Of a stretch of DNA of 64,000 nt, positions 25,201 to 34,450 are shown one piece after another. Positions within the stretch are counted from its first letter, which is position 1. Each line of letters starts with the position of its first letter. Under the pieces are notes generated by a model that worked only from the letters and a program-made list of their open reading frames with translations, made no database searches and had not been told where the DNA came from. Made by a program: the position numbers and the translations under genes. Origin of the DNA: Cylicocyclus nassatus (Eukaryota; Nematoda; Chromadorea; Rhabditida; Strongylidae). The stretch covers positions 30,579,733-30,643,732 of the forward strand of contig CATQJL010000305.1 of NCBI GenBank assembly GCA_958299035.1. The letters run 5' to 3'.

Positions 25201-25306
25201 ATAGACAAGAAAGCTTTTGTAGTAAACAGAATAGTGCATCTACAAAATAACGAGATTAAATGATTTTTTTGCAAAAAATCTTCAAACTTACCAGAATTGT
25301 ATGCAT
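2497..25306 (-). CDS. Large multi-exon gene: acidic, disordered protein with coiled-coil-like C-terminus (about 850 aa)
   Basis: Exons in transcription order: 25306-25292 (tentative start), 23866-23715, 23653-23531, 21883-21782, 19091-18932, 18287-18144, 17145-16990, 16606-16127, 16069-15917, 10934-10831, 9305-8951, 7099-7003, 6943-6828, 4236-4089, 4010-3954, 2685-2497. Every junction keeps frame except 10831 to 9305, where at least one exon is unresolved. The N-terminus is Ser-rich. Residues about 57-131 look folded and include PNGWFGSVSYVTDLEQF. Then come long acidic Ser/Thr/Pro-rich stretches, a basic charged patch after RFWRYRYNKPEA, a DLADFLMDVML block, a KSVTF motif resembling the RVxF docking site of protein phosphatase 1, and a C-terminal 130 residues rich in Arg/Glu/Leu that look helical. 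No enzyme domain is visible. It may be a cytoskeletal or regulatory scaffold, but I do not recognise the family. Introns of up to 5 kb are filled with repeats. Confidence 0.85.
3256..3450. repeat. Tandem repeat, about 72-bp unit, about 2.7 copies
   Basis: The block TTCAATTTCAC...GACTCGAAAAGTT...GATTTTCAT recurs with starts near 3256, 3328 and 3399, with drift. It lies in the intron between exons 2685 and 3954. Confidence 0.75.
4237..6827. other. Intron of the large gene, mostly unassigned
   Basis: A 2.6-kb AT-rich intron. The only notable part is 6115-6365, a purine/pyrimidine-biased stretch with several GGAACTTCCGCAG / TTTCCGCAGCA motifs in both orientations. A related diverged copy lies near 20305-20465. 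The short open frames at 5047-5298 and 5538-5723 have no codon sense. Confidence 0.5.
6828..7099 (-). CDS. Two exons of the large gene carrying a KSVTF motif
   Basis: 7099-7003 (TTTTTAG/GTGAGG) encodes FSDLESSSVEDLLAIETRPS and SVNRKSVTFSDQ. 6943-6828 (TTCTAG/GTGAGT) encodes IDVEETSLDMRKKSMSPTSP and NPTLTIKPILKKEDKQRE. KSVTF fits the general [K/R]xVxF docking pattern of protein phosphatase 1 partners, and the surrounding SP/TP sites look like kinase targets. The docking role is inference from the motif alone. Confidence 0.83.
7628..8647. mobile_element. Foldback Tc1/mariner-type MITE, 1,020 bp
   Basis: The left end TTAGGTCGTTTCAAAAG (7628) and its inverse (ending 8647) are flanked by TA on both sides. 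The arms stay complementary for about 400 bp inward, so the whole element is nearly one long hairpin: 7700-7860 mirrors 8420-8580, and the Met-headed frames 8116-7859 and 8209-8454 are mirror images. It has no transposase. It sits in the intron between exons 8951 and 7099. Confidence 0.88.
8951..9305 (-). CDS. Exon of the large gene with acidic helix motif
   Basis: 355 nt, acceptor CATTTAG, donor GTAGGT at 8950. It encodes a Gln/His-rich start, then STEDLADFLMDVMLADGRTD, then a Ser/Pro/Thr-rich part ending in DVSLPDFN. Read straight on, the frame hits TAG just past the junction (CAG TAG). Splicing at CA|GTAGGT joins to 7099 in perfect phase and gives DFNHFSDLESSS, so I treat the stop as intronic. 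Confidence 0.8.
10831..10934 (-). CDS. Isolated helical exon of the large gene
   Basis: The acceptor GTCTAG at 10935-10940 and the donor GTAAGTAG at 10830 bound a 104-nt exon with no stop. It encodes FISERELHQQTSDRFMQEKK followed by HFHRIELYKETIAS. Entry phase 0 matches the 15917 donor. The exit leaves two bases, whereas the next recognised exon at 9305 needs one, so another exon of 3n+2 nt is expected between them. Confidence 0.6.
11140..11525. repeat. Foldback repeat, family J copy 1
   Basis: The left arm (GTTCGTCAAAAAA...CGCCATATCTTGG...GAATCCAAAG) is inverted at the right (CTTGGATTC...CAAGATATGGCG...TTTTCTTGACGAA). The same structure and centre (TTACTGTAGGTTGCTCGATG) recur at 35541-35980, with a fragment near 55360-55440. 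The frames at 11456-11846 on both strands overlap this repeat and its 3' flank and have no gene-like support. Confidence 0.75.
13514..13838. mobile_element. hAT-like non-autonomous element
   Basis: The left terminus CAGTGGCGTACCGGGAAAGG and the right terminus CCCCTCCCCTGAACACGCCAC are inverted with mismatches. The flanks read TATCAAC and ATATCAAC, compatible with a 7-8 bp duplication. CAGTGGCG-type ends with an 8-bp duplication are typical of the hAT superfamily. There is no transposase. Confidence 0.6.
15432..15490. repeat. Fragment of the CAGGGCTCGG hAT-like MITE
   Basis: GTCAAAGGAGACTTCG...GCCATGTCGCGCCGAGGCCTG matches the right end of the complete copy at 44554-44824. It lies inside the long but unconvincing plus-strand frame 15004-15495. 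Confidence 0.6.
15917..19091 (-). CDS. Middle exons of the large gene
   Basis: Five exons: 19091-18932 (PFEEEERRSRTEMWVES and acidic tail), 18287-18144 (Thr/Ser-rich, VQIHINGELLPTAK), 17145-16990 (Ser/Glu-rich, helical), 16606-16127 (160 codons; VDFDQIDRFWRYRYNKPEA, a charged Lys/Glu/Arg stretch, then Ser/Pro-rich) and 16069-15917 (51 codons; DIEVVMEPPSYAKFFRLDR). Consensus acceptors precede all five. Donors are GTTAGT, GCACGT (see the GC-AG finding), GTAAAT, GTAGGC and GTAGTA. The phase is 0 at the last four junctions. The PPSYAKF text resembles a proline-rich ligand motif, but that is only suggestive. Confidence 0.82.
16821..16927. repeat. GC-rich inverted repeat, about 107 bp
   Basis: GCAAAGCAAACGCAGACGCG at the left pairs with CGCGCCGCGTCCGCTTTGC at the right, around a central GC-rich spacer. 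It is sharply GC-rich against an AT-rich intron, so it is probably a short MITE. It lies in the intron between exons 16990 and 16606. Confidence 0.65.
18551..18790. mobile_element. CAGGGCTCGG hAT-like MITE, inverted copy
   Basis: GGCACGAGGTGGCTTTTGG at the left and ...AACGAGCCCTG at 18780-18790 match the reverse complement of the complete copy at 44554-44824, including AGTCGACGT and the GATATCCAGC segment. The left terminus has decayed. Confidence 0.7.
19092..21781. other. Intron of the large gene with an unassigned open frame
   Basis: A 2.7-kb intron. The plus-strand frame 20792-21151 (119 codons) follows acceptor-like TTTCTTGCAG at 20753 and has reasonable codon sense, with FLKTWKAAGACDTC and TIGYNISLAPYNPVFFS. 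It could be a transposase or gene remnant, but I cannot place it. A CACGGGAACTTCC-type repeat at 20305-20465 resembles 6115-6365. Confidence 0.4.
21782..25306 (-). CDS. 5' exons of the large gene
   Basis: Four pieces. 25306-25292 encodes MHTIL and is a tentative first exon, because its phase-0 donor GTAAGT fits the next exon but it codes only five residues. 23866-23715 (acceptor TTTTAG, donor GTATGC) encodes a Ser-rich segment with an internal Met (MASDAIRPLM) that could be the true start. 23653-23531 (TTCCAG/GTAAGT) encodes ATLVNCNNGRLGSDITPSDP. 21883-21782 (TTATAG/GTGAGT) encodes LHLDLVQLPDSAPNGWFGSV and then SYVTDLEQFVQKLP. The last two read as the most protein-like, probably conserved, segment of the gene. 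Further upstream exons beyond 25306 cannot be excluded. Confidence 0.75.
22742..23370. repeat. Interspersed repeat interrupted by a MITE
   Basis: GGCTTACCCGGCTCCGCCCG, an ATCGATATCGATCGAT run, AAATGGAATTTTCTATTCGG and CATTCAGCTTTATATATA form a repeat whose parts recur inverted at 59096-59290 and, more distantly, in the 62766-63545 tandem pair. Between CATACATACA and CATACAGACATTCAGC a 272-bp foldback element (23061-23332) is inserted. Confidence 0.7.
23061..23332. mobile_element. Foldback MITE family F, copy 1 (nested)
   Basis: The termini GTCGCTTCATTTCATATGAT and ATCATATGAATTGAAGCGAC are inverted. Inside are CATGTGTGTCATTGCACAC and its inverse, and paired GGCGTCC/GGACGCC. Copies occur at 26815-27070 and 60974-61214. 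Confidence 0.8.
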
Positions 25307-26814
25307 TAAACTACAATTCTTTTGACGCATTTCGCACACACTGGCGACAAGTGAGTGGCAACAATTGCATAGGTTTTATGAAAATATGATAAAAAAGACA
25401 ATTTACTGTCCAGCCAGCGACACTTCATCGTCCTTCTACCGCCACCGACGACAGCTCTGCACGTGAAATTGACAGCTGTCGCATGTGAAAAGAGTGAATA
25501 AAGCTGGAATATCTACTGAAAAAAGCTTTGATGTATTGATCCAAGCCTGCTTTGTACGTTTATAATAATTATTATCAATGTTTTCTTTGTTTGTTTTCTT
25601 TTTTAACGAAAACAAAATTTCGTAAATCATTCAGATTCTTCTCCTCTGTCTAGCTGCGAATTTTTGAGCTCATAGTCTTACCAAAGTTTCAGGTAGCTAC
25701 CAAAGTTCAAAATCTAATATTTTCACATTTTTAGTTCCTTGTTGTTTACAAAGGACTTGATATTCTTCTGGACTTTTGATGAAAAGGCTGAGCAAATAGA
25801 GAAACTTTAAGCTCAATATTTGCTTTGCAATCTACTCTTTTCGGATTCTACAAAAATTCTTGAAATCTAAAAATTCGGTGTAAAAGCTTTGATACATGCC
25901 CGAGTGAAAAACTAACTTTCTCAAGAATCTAGAAGGTTTGAGCTTGGCTGTTTATAGCACTAATTATGCAGATTTCGGCTTCCAGCTTTTGACAGATAGG
26001 TTCTGAAGATTGTTGCTACCCAGCAATGTTTGCACCCAAAAAGCAGGTTTTTTAGATATGATTATCTAAGGCGAGAAATTCTGAACCAATGGTATTCGTA
26101 GCAAAAATTTTATCTGACAACTACCTGCACTTTTTTGAAGATAAAAAGCAAAATGTACATTCAAGAGGTTGCGATAGATGCAATGGAGATTATGCTTTCA
26201 AAAAAGGATAAATGTAATTATATACGATTCACGAAGGCTATCGAAGTTATAAAAAGTGCAACATATATGGTGTAGTATATTTAGGAGCAAATATTTTCCG
26301 CATATTCGTATTCGAATGATTTATTCGAACTAGAAAGGTCGAGTATTCAGGAAAGTGCATTTATTTAATTATTCGAATAGTCGAATGAATGAAAAAGACC
26401 TTTATTCGAATATTTGCTTATTAAATGAATCAAAAAACAACTTGTTCGAAATTTTATTTGAGTGTCATATTATGGAGATACCGTAACTAAAAAGTATGAC
26501 GATTTCATGAAGCCAGAGAGCGAAACCTGTAAAATGCTGTAATCCCTTTAAGTTCTTATTTTGTTATACCCTGAGACAGTTAAATGCAAACGTCTGTAGG
26601 AAATAACAACTCTTTGCCAGTCCACAAATCAAATGAGCCTTTGATATACAGAGAAAATTTCCGATAAGAAAGAATGTGTATCCAAGCAACCCAAATCAAA
26701 TTTGCTGGACATTTTTATGCCGCGACAACTGACATAAGTTGGCGGGAATTCTGTTCGAATCTCTAAGTTTCATATCTGTATACCGTGATATTTCAATGTA
26801 CAGACCAATCATTT
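25307..26814. other. Upstream flank of the large gene, no gene seen
   Basis: Very AT-rich. 26290-26470 contains repeated ATTCGAAT/TATTCGAA words (imperfect palindromes). Similar TTCGAA-rich sequence recurs near 47270-47500. No exon passes frame and splice tests. Confidence 0.5.
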
Positions 26815-27070
26815 TAGGATCATGTGTGTGATTGCACGCACTGTCCACTTTTGGTGTCCTCGTCCTAAATGGGGGAGACACCCCTTTAGGTAAATGTTTT
26901 TCTTGTTTTCTTCATGTTTTCTTACCTCTCTGTGCACCAGTTTCCATAAAGTGATGTAACCGATGATAACGATCAGTCTCTTGCGTTCTTGCGATTGCAA
27001 ATCAAAATCCATGATCCAAAATGGAAACGCCAAAGATCGACTTTGTGTGTAATGCACACATGATCATAAG
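26815..27070. mobile_element. Foldback MITE family F, copy 2
   Basis: GGATCATGTGTGTGATTGCA at the left is inverted as TGCACACATGATCATAAG at the right. The interior shares CTCTTGCGTTCTTGCGATTG with the copy at 23061. Confidence 0.75.
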
Positions 27071-27358
27071 AAATGATTCGGCTATACGTAATGACAATGC
27101 GTTACGCCAAATGTTCAGTGGTGTAGTAATGGTCTATGAGACTGCAAAGATTGTCTCATTGAGTTTTTACTAAGATCTTGAAAAGAATTCTAAAAAGATT
27201 AAGAGGAGTGCAATGCGTTGAAGTATGTTAGAACGTTAGCGAAGATAGGAAGAAGTCCTTCAAAAGAATAAGAAGCTTTCTTGAAAAAAAATCAAGGATG
27301 GAGTGAATTCTTAGCCCTTCAATTCTGGCAAAGCGAGAAAAAAATGGGCGACTAGTCT

Positions 27359-27615
27359 CAGGGCTCGGCACATGTGGCTTATAAGCAAGCTGAATATCGT
27401 TTTTGGGACAAAATGGAAAAGGGTTATCGTTTTAGAGACCGAAAAGACACAAAAAGTGTGAAGGTTTTTTTCTAGTCTACGTTTCGTTTCTTTGAAGGGT
27501 TTCTTCACGTTTCGGCTTTAGAGTCAAATGGAACTTCGTAAAATTCGCGAAAGTCGAGGGGAGCTCCGTTTTTTGCAATGTCCAAAAGCCACCTCGGAGC
27601 TTTGGTACCGTTTGG
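27359..27615. mobile_element. CAGGGCTCGG hAT-like MITE, copy
   Basis: It starts CAGGGCTCGGCAC, then GGCTTATAAGCAAGCTG and ATATCGTTTTTGGGAC, and ends near CCACCTCGGAGC. It is collinear with 44554-44824, with a decayed right end. Confidence 0.72.
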
Positions 27616-27735
27616 CTCTTAGCTAGAGCCTTACTGCTGGTCAAGAAAAAGGAAAAAACAGAGAAGAAATTTCAAGTCACTAAAATTCGAGGACGACGAT
27701 CTTCATAGGTTAAGTGCTACACTAAGGCTGCGGCA

Positions 27736-28266
27736 ATGGAAAGTGGTTGTTTTATTTTTCATTCTAATTTTCCGCTCGAAATCACCCGTTCATACCAGCA
27801 CTTTGGCAATGATGTTGATTTTGGCTTTCTGCCAAGTATGCATCAATATTCTAATCGCCTAGCTATGGTCTTTCAAGTAATTTAGTCCAATGGATATGAG
27901 TTGCACTAGTTTAGAATTTATAAATCTGAAGGAATCAAGAATTGTTGAGAAACATAGAGTACGCTGTCGTACATGTAGTGGATTCAAGAAGTACAGAAAG
28001 GCCGTAGACAATGAGGGAACTATTTACGTTTTGATCTACGATGAGAATTGAGACTATTTTTGTAAAAAAACATTATTTATATGCCCTCTACTTCGCTAAA
28101 ATTTCGGAATGCTAAACGACGATATGATGCAAAAATACTATATGACTCTGAAATAAACTCGAAAGTTTTTTGTCCAGAGGAAACGGAGAGAATCTTTACA
28201 AAGCTGATACAAACTCTACTAGAATCTGATACATACTTTGAAGATTCACATAAATTGTCACAATGA
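27736..28266 (+). pseudogene. Three consecutive short open frames, possible decayed gene
   Basis: 27736-27885 (49 codons, ITRSYQHFGNDVDFGFLPSM), 27890-28051 (53 codons, with HRVRCRTCSGFKKYRKAV) and 28081-28266 (61 codons, ERIFTKLIQTLLESDTYFED) follow one another on the same strand in different frames with only 4 and 29 bp between stop and start. All three have protein-like composition. A single ancestral frame broken by indels and stops, such as an old transposon or retrogene, is the simplest reading. No family was recognised. Confidence 0.35.
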
Positions 28267-30625
28267 TTGCATTTGAGCCCCTCTACTCGAAGGTCGCTTT
28301 AAAAAAAATTTTCAAAAATTTTTCAGAACGAGGGCCGAAGTTTTAGCTGCCTTTCGTGGCCAACTAGTCCTCTTCCAGTGTTTTGCATGTCGTTCCAGGA
28401 CCAATAGTCCGCGGAGGCGGCCCAAACTGCCGACTTTCGTTCCCCTACCCAAATTTTTCTTCTCCTGTCTCAATTTGTACTCCTCAAAAGACAAAGATAA
28501 AACCAGGATGAAAAGATATTGCAGATGCATGAATTTGCTTGAAGATATGTCGGACTAAAATTTCTTACGATGCTATTTTTCTCTGAAAGAATTGTAACTG
28601 CAGAATGCGTACATTTGGAAAAGAACCTCAGACAGTAAAATTGGGAACATAGCGGAAATTTGTATGGAACGTAACGCAACAAAATTCGCAAATCATGCAC
28701 TTCCATATGACACTCGGCATAAAAACCCGCATATTTCGTCCTACACATGATAATGATCAGATAATCCATTTATTCTACGAAAGGACTCATGTGGCCATAA
28801 CCTAGTGGAAAAACCGATCATTATCAGAGCCACTAAGCAATAACGGGCAGACAATGTGGAGGATAAGCTGCCCGGCAAATGGAATGAGAAATGGCAATAG
28901 TGGGTATTACGGGTAAATGTGCGTATCTGTAGGACACGATGGCCGTTGCTAGGCGCAACCATCGGTAGCTTCGGTGAAATATCGACGATGATATAAAAAG
29001 GGCTTAGATAATGTTTCAACGTGGTAATTGCCTTTAAGAGTTGTAAAATAAAAATGAGAAATGAAAAAAGTTTTTTTATTTGAAAAGCAGGTCTGAAACG
29101 CCTGCTCCTAGCCAAAATTGCTAATACTGGAGATGCACAGTTTCTGCACCAAAATTCTCAAAATTAGTCATTTTCTCGCGCTCTGATGAATCTTTTCGTT
29201 TAATAAACAATAGAAATCTTGCGCAGTCCACTGGTGCTTGAATCAAAATGCCTTTTCGGCATATGACAACGGTACAAGCCATTCAAAAGGGTCACTCAAA
29301 AAATGATTTTTCAAATTTGGTCGCTACAAATTGCTAAAAAGTCCACTGAAATCAAAATTTATTTTCGATATTGGTTCTATGATCTATTTTTCGACTAAAA
29401 AGAAGTTGCTGGTGATCATAAATCTCTTGGTTTGACTTATTCATTTTAATCAAATTGATCTATTGAAATGCATTGTAAAATATTACGTTTGATATGCACA
29501 AAAAGGGCATAATGCGTAAATTGAATTTATTTATTTAAAATTGAATTGTTCGTTTAAGCGTTTCTTAAGCGAATTTCCCTTAAACTTCTGGTGAAGGAAA
29601 TGCGCATCAACCTACTAGATCCAAAATTTGAAAGTTGAATCCTTTGAACAGAACCCGAAGTGTAGATTTGAAGAACTAGATGGAAGAGCTCATAGTAATC
29701 AAAGGTGCCCAAGATTTGTGCCTACTGTTCAAAAATTATGAATTCCATTGTCACGCTGTCTGCCACAAGTTCAATGGTATGGTATAAAAGAACTAGTTTT
29801 CATAAAGAAGAATAATCATATTATGCACAAAATTATCGATTTTCTTCCATCTTTCGAACTGTACGAATTGTTAGGTATAGGTTTACGAGCATTTCTGGAA
29901 CCAATATGGACTAAACTCTCCTTATAAAACCGAAGTGGTTTGGCCATTCAATAAACGAAGAAAACATCATTCTAGAGCAGAATCCAAATATATCTCAAAG
30001 GTCATTTATGCTATATTCAAAGCGCTATTCCTAGCGCCATTCTTACGTATCACACAGTCTCAAAAATAAGCCCGAAATCACTTTTCGGCTTTGGAACATA
30101 AACAACCACTTGAAATTTGGAAGAAAGCTCGAAATTTTCACTCAAATCTATACGATAAGAGCATGAGAATTACGTTCTGTAAGATTACGGTATAAAACCT
30201 TCAAGCACATTGATGCATTTCAGTATTAGAGAATAGGGTAGCCCTTCAATATCGCATATCTGAAAGATGGTATAAGAACGTACATGGCATTCTTAAACGA
30301 ATAGACTGGTACTGCAAATTCTTTAAACCAAAAATTTTTCAATTCAGACCATAATGACCCACGAAACTTTGTAGACAAAATTTTCCACATTAATTCACGC
30401 ATACGAACATAAAAGAGTAATTATGTACGTCAGACGAATGATGAGCTAATGAATCGAAATGTTTTAGATTATGAGGGTACTCATTACGTCAAATTGGTCT
30501 AATACGTGTCTGGAGCGAGCCGCAAAAAATAGCAAGTAGATAAAAACTGGTTAAAAGTCACTGATTGTACCCTAAATTCATCGAAACAACAGTAGCAAAG
30601 TTTTAAGCTTCCAACAGACTTTATA
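28267..30625. other. Gene-poor stretch
   Basis: 28312-28530 is locally GC-rich and open on the minus strand (EYKLRQEKKNLGRG...), behind a weak TTTTGAG acceptor. I could not link it to any exon. 28741-29115 is open on the minus strand with poor codon sense. The rest is AT-rich and featureless to me. Confidence 0.4.
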
Positions 30626-30933
30626 CTAGGTTGTTTCAAGAGTTCTGTCCGACTTGCGAATTTTTCATCTAAAATTTTACAATTTTACTGCGGAAGTTCT
30701 CCTCATGGAAACTTTTTCTTGGGCATGACTGCATTTTGGCAAATTTGTTTCGCGGCTTGAAATGTCATCACTGGAAGTTGATTCGCCAAGCATAGTGAGC
30801 ACTAGAAAGAGAGGAAAAGTCTTTCTAAGCGATGTTTATGACAATGGCATAAGTGCAAAAACCTAAGAAAATAGCTGCAATAAAACAAGGAAATTCAAAA
30901 TTGGAGAGAAAGAGAACTTTTGAAACAGCCTAG
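30626..30933. mobile_element. TA-flanked MITE, 308 bp
   Basis: CTAGGTTGTTTCAA and TTGAAACAGCCTAG are inverted at the ends, with TA on both sides (30624-30625 and 30934-30935). This suits a Tc1/mariner-type non-autonomous element. The ends resemble those of 7628-8647. Confidence 0.75.
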
Positions 30934-31181
30934 TACAACATGTTGAACGGCTTGGAGTTGCAGTGTTTATGTGGAAAATGTTTCGCTACCCATTAGAGTT
31001 GTTCCGAACATGGGCAGATGAAAAAAGCAAACGAGCAAGTTACGACAGATTAGGCGGCGAAGTCGCTAGGTATGACTCAATGCGCGTTCATAGGGTCTTC
31101 ACTCCTCAGTTTGGAGATCGCTACAGGGTTCTACAGGGTGTCACAGAAGTCTTTAGGCCTAATGTTTCTTCAGTTGATTGT

Positions 31182-31358
31182 AACCTTTGATTCAACTGGC
31201 TTGGCGGCCGGAAGGCGAAGCTTTGTGACCTAATTAAGGCCGTTCGCGCTCGTTATGCAGTCTGCGTCTCTCGTGAGCGCGTGCTCTCTGACCATTGCCT
31301 AGCCTCAAATAGGTCACGAAGTCCCGCCTTTCAGCCGCCAAGCCAGTTGAATCAAAGA
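31182..31358. mobile_element. MITE family H, copy 1
   Basis: AACCTTTGATTCAACTGGC...GTGACCTAATTAAGGC is inverted as TAGGTCACGAAGTC...GCCAGTTGAATCAAAG. It is a near-complete palindrome of about 180 bp. Six more copies occur in this window. Confidence 0.85.
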
Positions 31359-31792
31359 GTACGAGGCAACGTAGATTTATGAAATTCAGCATATGATTTG
31401 TGGAAAACCTCCAAACAACAAAGTGTACTCATTGTCGGATTTCAAAAAACCCTTCTTAGGCTTTTACACAGGCCCTCAGACTCCTGCGGGACGCGTACAC
31501 CGTAGCAGACAGCTATTTGGTAGTAAAAATTTCCTCATAGTTTCTGAAGCATGCATTTCCGACTATCCAAATTCTAGTGGAGAAAAGAGCAAGCTTTGTT
31601 TTCCACCACTAATCACTAAGAAAGGACTAGGCTTTTGACCAGAACGCATCAAATTGAGATGCATTTTTATGAGATCGAGCAAAATTGTTGAAATGTAGCA
31701 ATCAAGCCTTTGAGAACATCAAGAAAACAGCAATTGTGGTGTACCCGGAGTGACTTTAAAATAATATTTCGGAGAAAAAATGCAAGGCTTAC

Positions 31793-32462
31793 AGCTAGAA
31801 CTACTGATTCCGACTGAATTAATGTTGGAGATTTCAGCTTCTTCGGGTTCTCGTTTTCGAAAACGTTTTCTACTCGCTGGCGCTGCACTACTTTGAGAAT
31901 TTGCATCTAAACACTAATGAATTGAGACTAGTGATTGGTTTGTACTGCTAATGTAAAGCGAAGGTAGCTCTACAATTTGCAGTTTGGAGTTTTGCAAAAA
32001 CCCAAAAGTCAAAAAAGCTACCCTCTGATTCAAGTGGCTTTGCAGCTGGAAGGTGGGGTTTCGTGAACTAATGACAGCTAGGTAGTGATCAAAGAGCACG
32101 CGCGCGACAGAGATGCAGACTGCGCTGCGGGCGCGAGCGGCCTTAATTAGGTCACAGAGCCCCCTTCCAGCCGCCAAGCCACTTGAATCAAGGGTTATAT
32201 ATGTTTGAACAGTACATTTCGCTGACTTGACATCAACATCGTAGTATCTGATCTGAAGAACAATTTCTTGAGAATGTAAATGCAATTTTTAGAGGTTTTC
32301 TCAGTAGTTTTTTTTAGTAAATTAAATTTAGGGAATCTATAATTTTTGGAGTATTACAGGCTACCTGAACGAAGTACCCATTTGCAAGCTTTGAGAAAAA
32401 AAACCGATGAATATCAAAAAATTAATACCTTGAAAAATCAAGCTCAAAGACTTTTGCGATAC
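31793..32462 (-). CDS. Two possible extra exons, Arg/Ser-rich
   Basis: 32462-32429 is a 34-nt exon (acceptor ATACAG, donor GTATTA, VSQKSLSLIFQ). 31906-31793 (GTTTAG/GTAAGC) encodes ANSQSSAAPASRKRFRKREP and EEAEISNINSVGISSSS. They join in frame. The first exon accepts phase 0, the phase left by the Arg-rich exon at 36709, so they could be an alternative 3' end of that gene. They could also be a separate gene whose flanking exons I cannot see. MITE copy 32022-32196 lies in the intron between them. Confidence 0.4.
32022..32196. mobile_element. MITE family H, copy 2
   Basis: ACCCTCTGATTCAAGTGGCT at the left is inverted as AGCCACTTGAATCAAGGGT at the right. The interior has GGTCACAGAGCCCC and CGCGCGCGACAGAG motifs shared with the other copies. 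Confidence 0.82.
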
Positions 32463-32638
32463 CTGTATATGCGCCAGCAAACATAAATGCAAAATAAGAA
32501 TTATACAATGTAAATAACATATCGTCCAAAGAAGATAGATTCTTGCGTCGATGAGGAATTCAGTCTATATAAGCATTGAGATAAGTCTTAATATAACCTG
32601 TTTTATTTAGAAGTGGAATAGAATTCTTCACTTGTAGT

Positions 32639-32804
32639 GAAACTATGATGCTCATTTCCATTTCATATGTGGGCGTTATGTATGTACATAACTATGTGGC
32701 ATTTGATCGATACGCATCATTTGATAAGAATCGTTTCATATCAGAAAAACTGGTAATCTATGCAAATACGACACCAATGTTCATTGTTCATATTGTCATT
32801 CAAG
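32639..32804 (+). CDS. Possible isolated exon, membrane-protein-like
   Basis: CTTGTAG at 32632-32638 precedes an open stretch reading LISISYVGVMYVHNYVAFDR, then YASFDKNRF and a second hydrophobic run, TPMFIVHIVIQ, with GTAGAA after it as a possible donor. FDRY is reminiscent of the end of helix 3 in seven-helix receptors, but one motif in one exon is thin evidence. It could belong with 33723-33999. Confidence 0.22.
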
Positions 32805-33112
32805 TAGAAATGACCAGACTCTTTCGCATTCAGGATAACAGCGATTGAAGTATCTCCGGTCTGGCTATGCGAAGAAGAAAAATTTGAATTACTCAATAAC
32901 AAGAAGAAAAGTTTTTCAATTTATAATGTGCAAATAACCAAAAGGCTTCGTTTCGTTCCTGCCCTTAGAGGGAGAAAAGATTTACAGACCCCGTTGAACT
33001 TCTCAGTGATGGAGGAAGGTCTGTAAAACTTATTCTTAATGCTGAAAAGTTGCTTAGGAGTAAAATGTATATACATGAGCTTTTTGAAAAGTAAGACTTT
33101 AGGAAATTGTTT

Positions 33113-33476
33113 AAAGACACCGTCCACCCGAAGTGAGGGTTCACGAGATTCAATGGCATACTAATGTGGGCCCCCACTAGGCCAACCAGTTTCCCCTCAA
33201 AAGATTGCTTCCGGAGCGAGAAATCCGCTCTGGAAGGTACGCGATACGTGATCCAGAGCTGGTCACCCCGAGCATTTTGCAGGTTTGGGGGCTGCGGCGC
33301 TGATATACGCTGGGCGATAACCGCGCAGCAGCCCTGCAAACTGCATTTCCACCCGTCCCGCTTTCCCAAAATAGGGGTTTTTAGGATTCTCGATTTCATA
33401 TTTGAAACCAGGGCCTTCAGAAGGCTCGGAAGCGACAAAAACATGGAAATCGAGAATTTGGATGGACGGTGCCTTT
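33113..33476. mobile_element. MITE family G, copy 1 (364 bp)
   Basis: AAAGACACCGTCCACCCGAA at the left is inverted as TTGGATGGACGGTGCCTTT at the right. It is GC-richer than its surroundings, which leaves both strands open (a 181-codon minus frame and a 104-codon plus frame) without coding meaning. The related copy is 34451-34806. Confidence 0.7.
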
Positions 33477-33722
33477 GAGTAAGAAGAAATTCTTGGATAT
33501 TGTGTGTCATACACGACTCTATATGTTTATTATAATATATTAAATTAATAAAAGTAGTGGAATTAATCTAAGTTGGAACTTACGATCTAAAGACAAAAAG
33601 TGTTTGTTGCGAATTCACACGTATCTACAGTTTTAATATGTAATTTAATTTCATACAAATTGTTAAGGGAAAAGAAAAGTAAAGAAAAAATTTTAAAAAA
33701 ACCAAAGCACTGCAAGCAGAAG

Positions 33723-33999
33723 TGTGTGGATGTCTGGGGATCCACAAATAATTTCACAGTTATTGCAAGAAGATTTCACATTTACATTAATGCCAGAAAT
33801 ACTCGAAAATTATTTGTTTCACTTCTTGACTTACGAAAGCATATTCTCTGAAATAGTGCATGACTGTCTGACTCTGCAAAAATGCAATCAAAAAGAAAAA
33901 GGGAACTCCTTATCATTTTCAGCCAGCGATATGAAAACTTCTGCAAGACAGCCAAGTACGACCATAGAACTCACCGCTGCAACTCTTTTGCTTCTATTT
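33723..33999 (+). CDS. Unassigned open frame or exon
   Basis: Acceptor-like GCAAGCAG at 33713-33720 lies just upstream of MWMSGDPQIISQLLQEDFTF, then helical text (PEILENYLFHFLTYESIFSE), then a Ser/Thr-rich part ending LLLLFEV. GTAAAG at about 34000 could be a donor; otherwise the frame stops at 34038. Composition is protein-like with no recognised domain. Confidence 0.3.
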
Positions 34000-34450
34000 G
34001 AGGTAAAGAAAAGAGAAAGCGAAATGGTTTCACATTGAAAGGTCACGTCATCGCTAAAGAAAGCAATCGAGGTCATTGGCGCCTTTAATCGGCTGCAAAA
34101 TGTGATAGTTCGATGACGGAAATGCAAAAAGCGGAAGGACGTCCACACATGGATGAAATTGTGGAATTTTTATGTGTTATATGTTTGAACGGTCGCTATA
34201 ATTCGCGGAGAAAAACGACCACCTGTCACATTACTTCCCGTTACGCTTCCGTGACTAGCACCATAAATTCTGGGCTTGAATATTGATGGCATTCAAATAT
34301 TCTATGTGCAAAAGCGTAGCTAGATTTCCTCCAAAAATTTGTTTAAAAAACGTTTAAATATTAAGAGTCTCAAAAATCTATAAGGGTTCTTAACAAATCT
34401 TGGAACAACACTGCAGTGAATTTTAAGAATTCAGAGGACCACAGTACGAG

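Noticed and set aside
32965..33510. 181-codon minus-strand frame and 104-codon plus-strand frame
   Set aside because: Both lie over an inverted-terminus element with raised GC, which keeps several frames open by chance.
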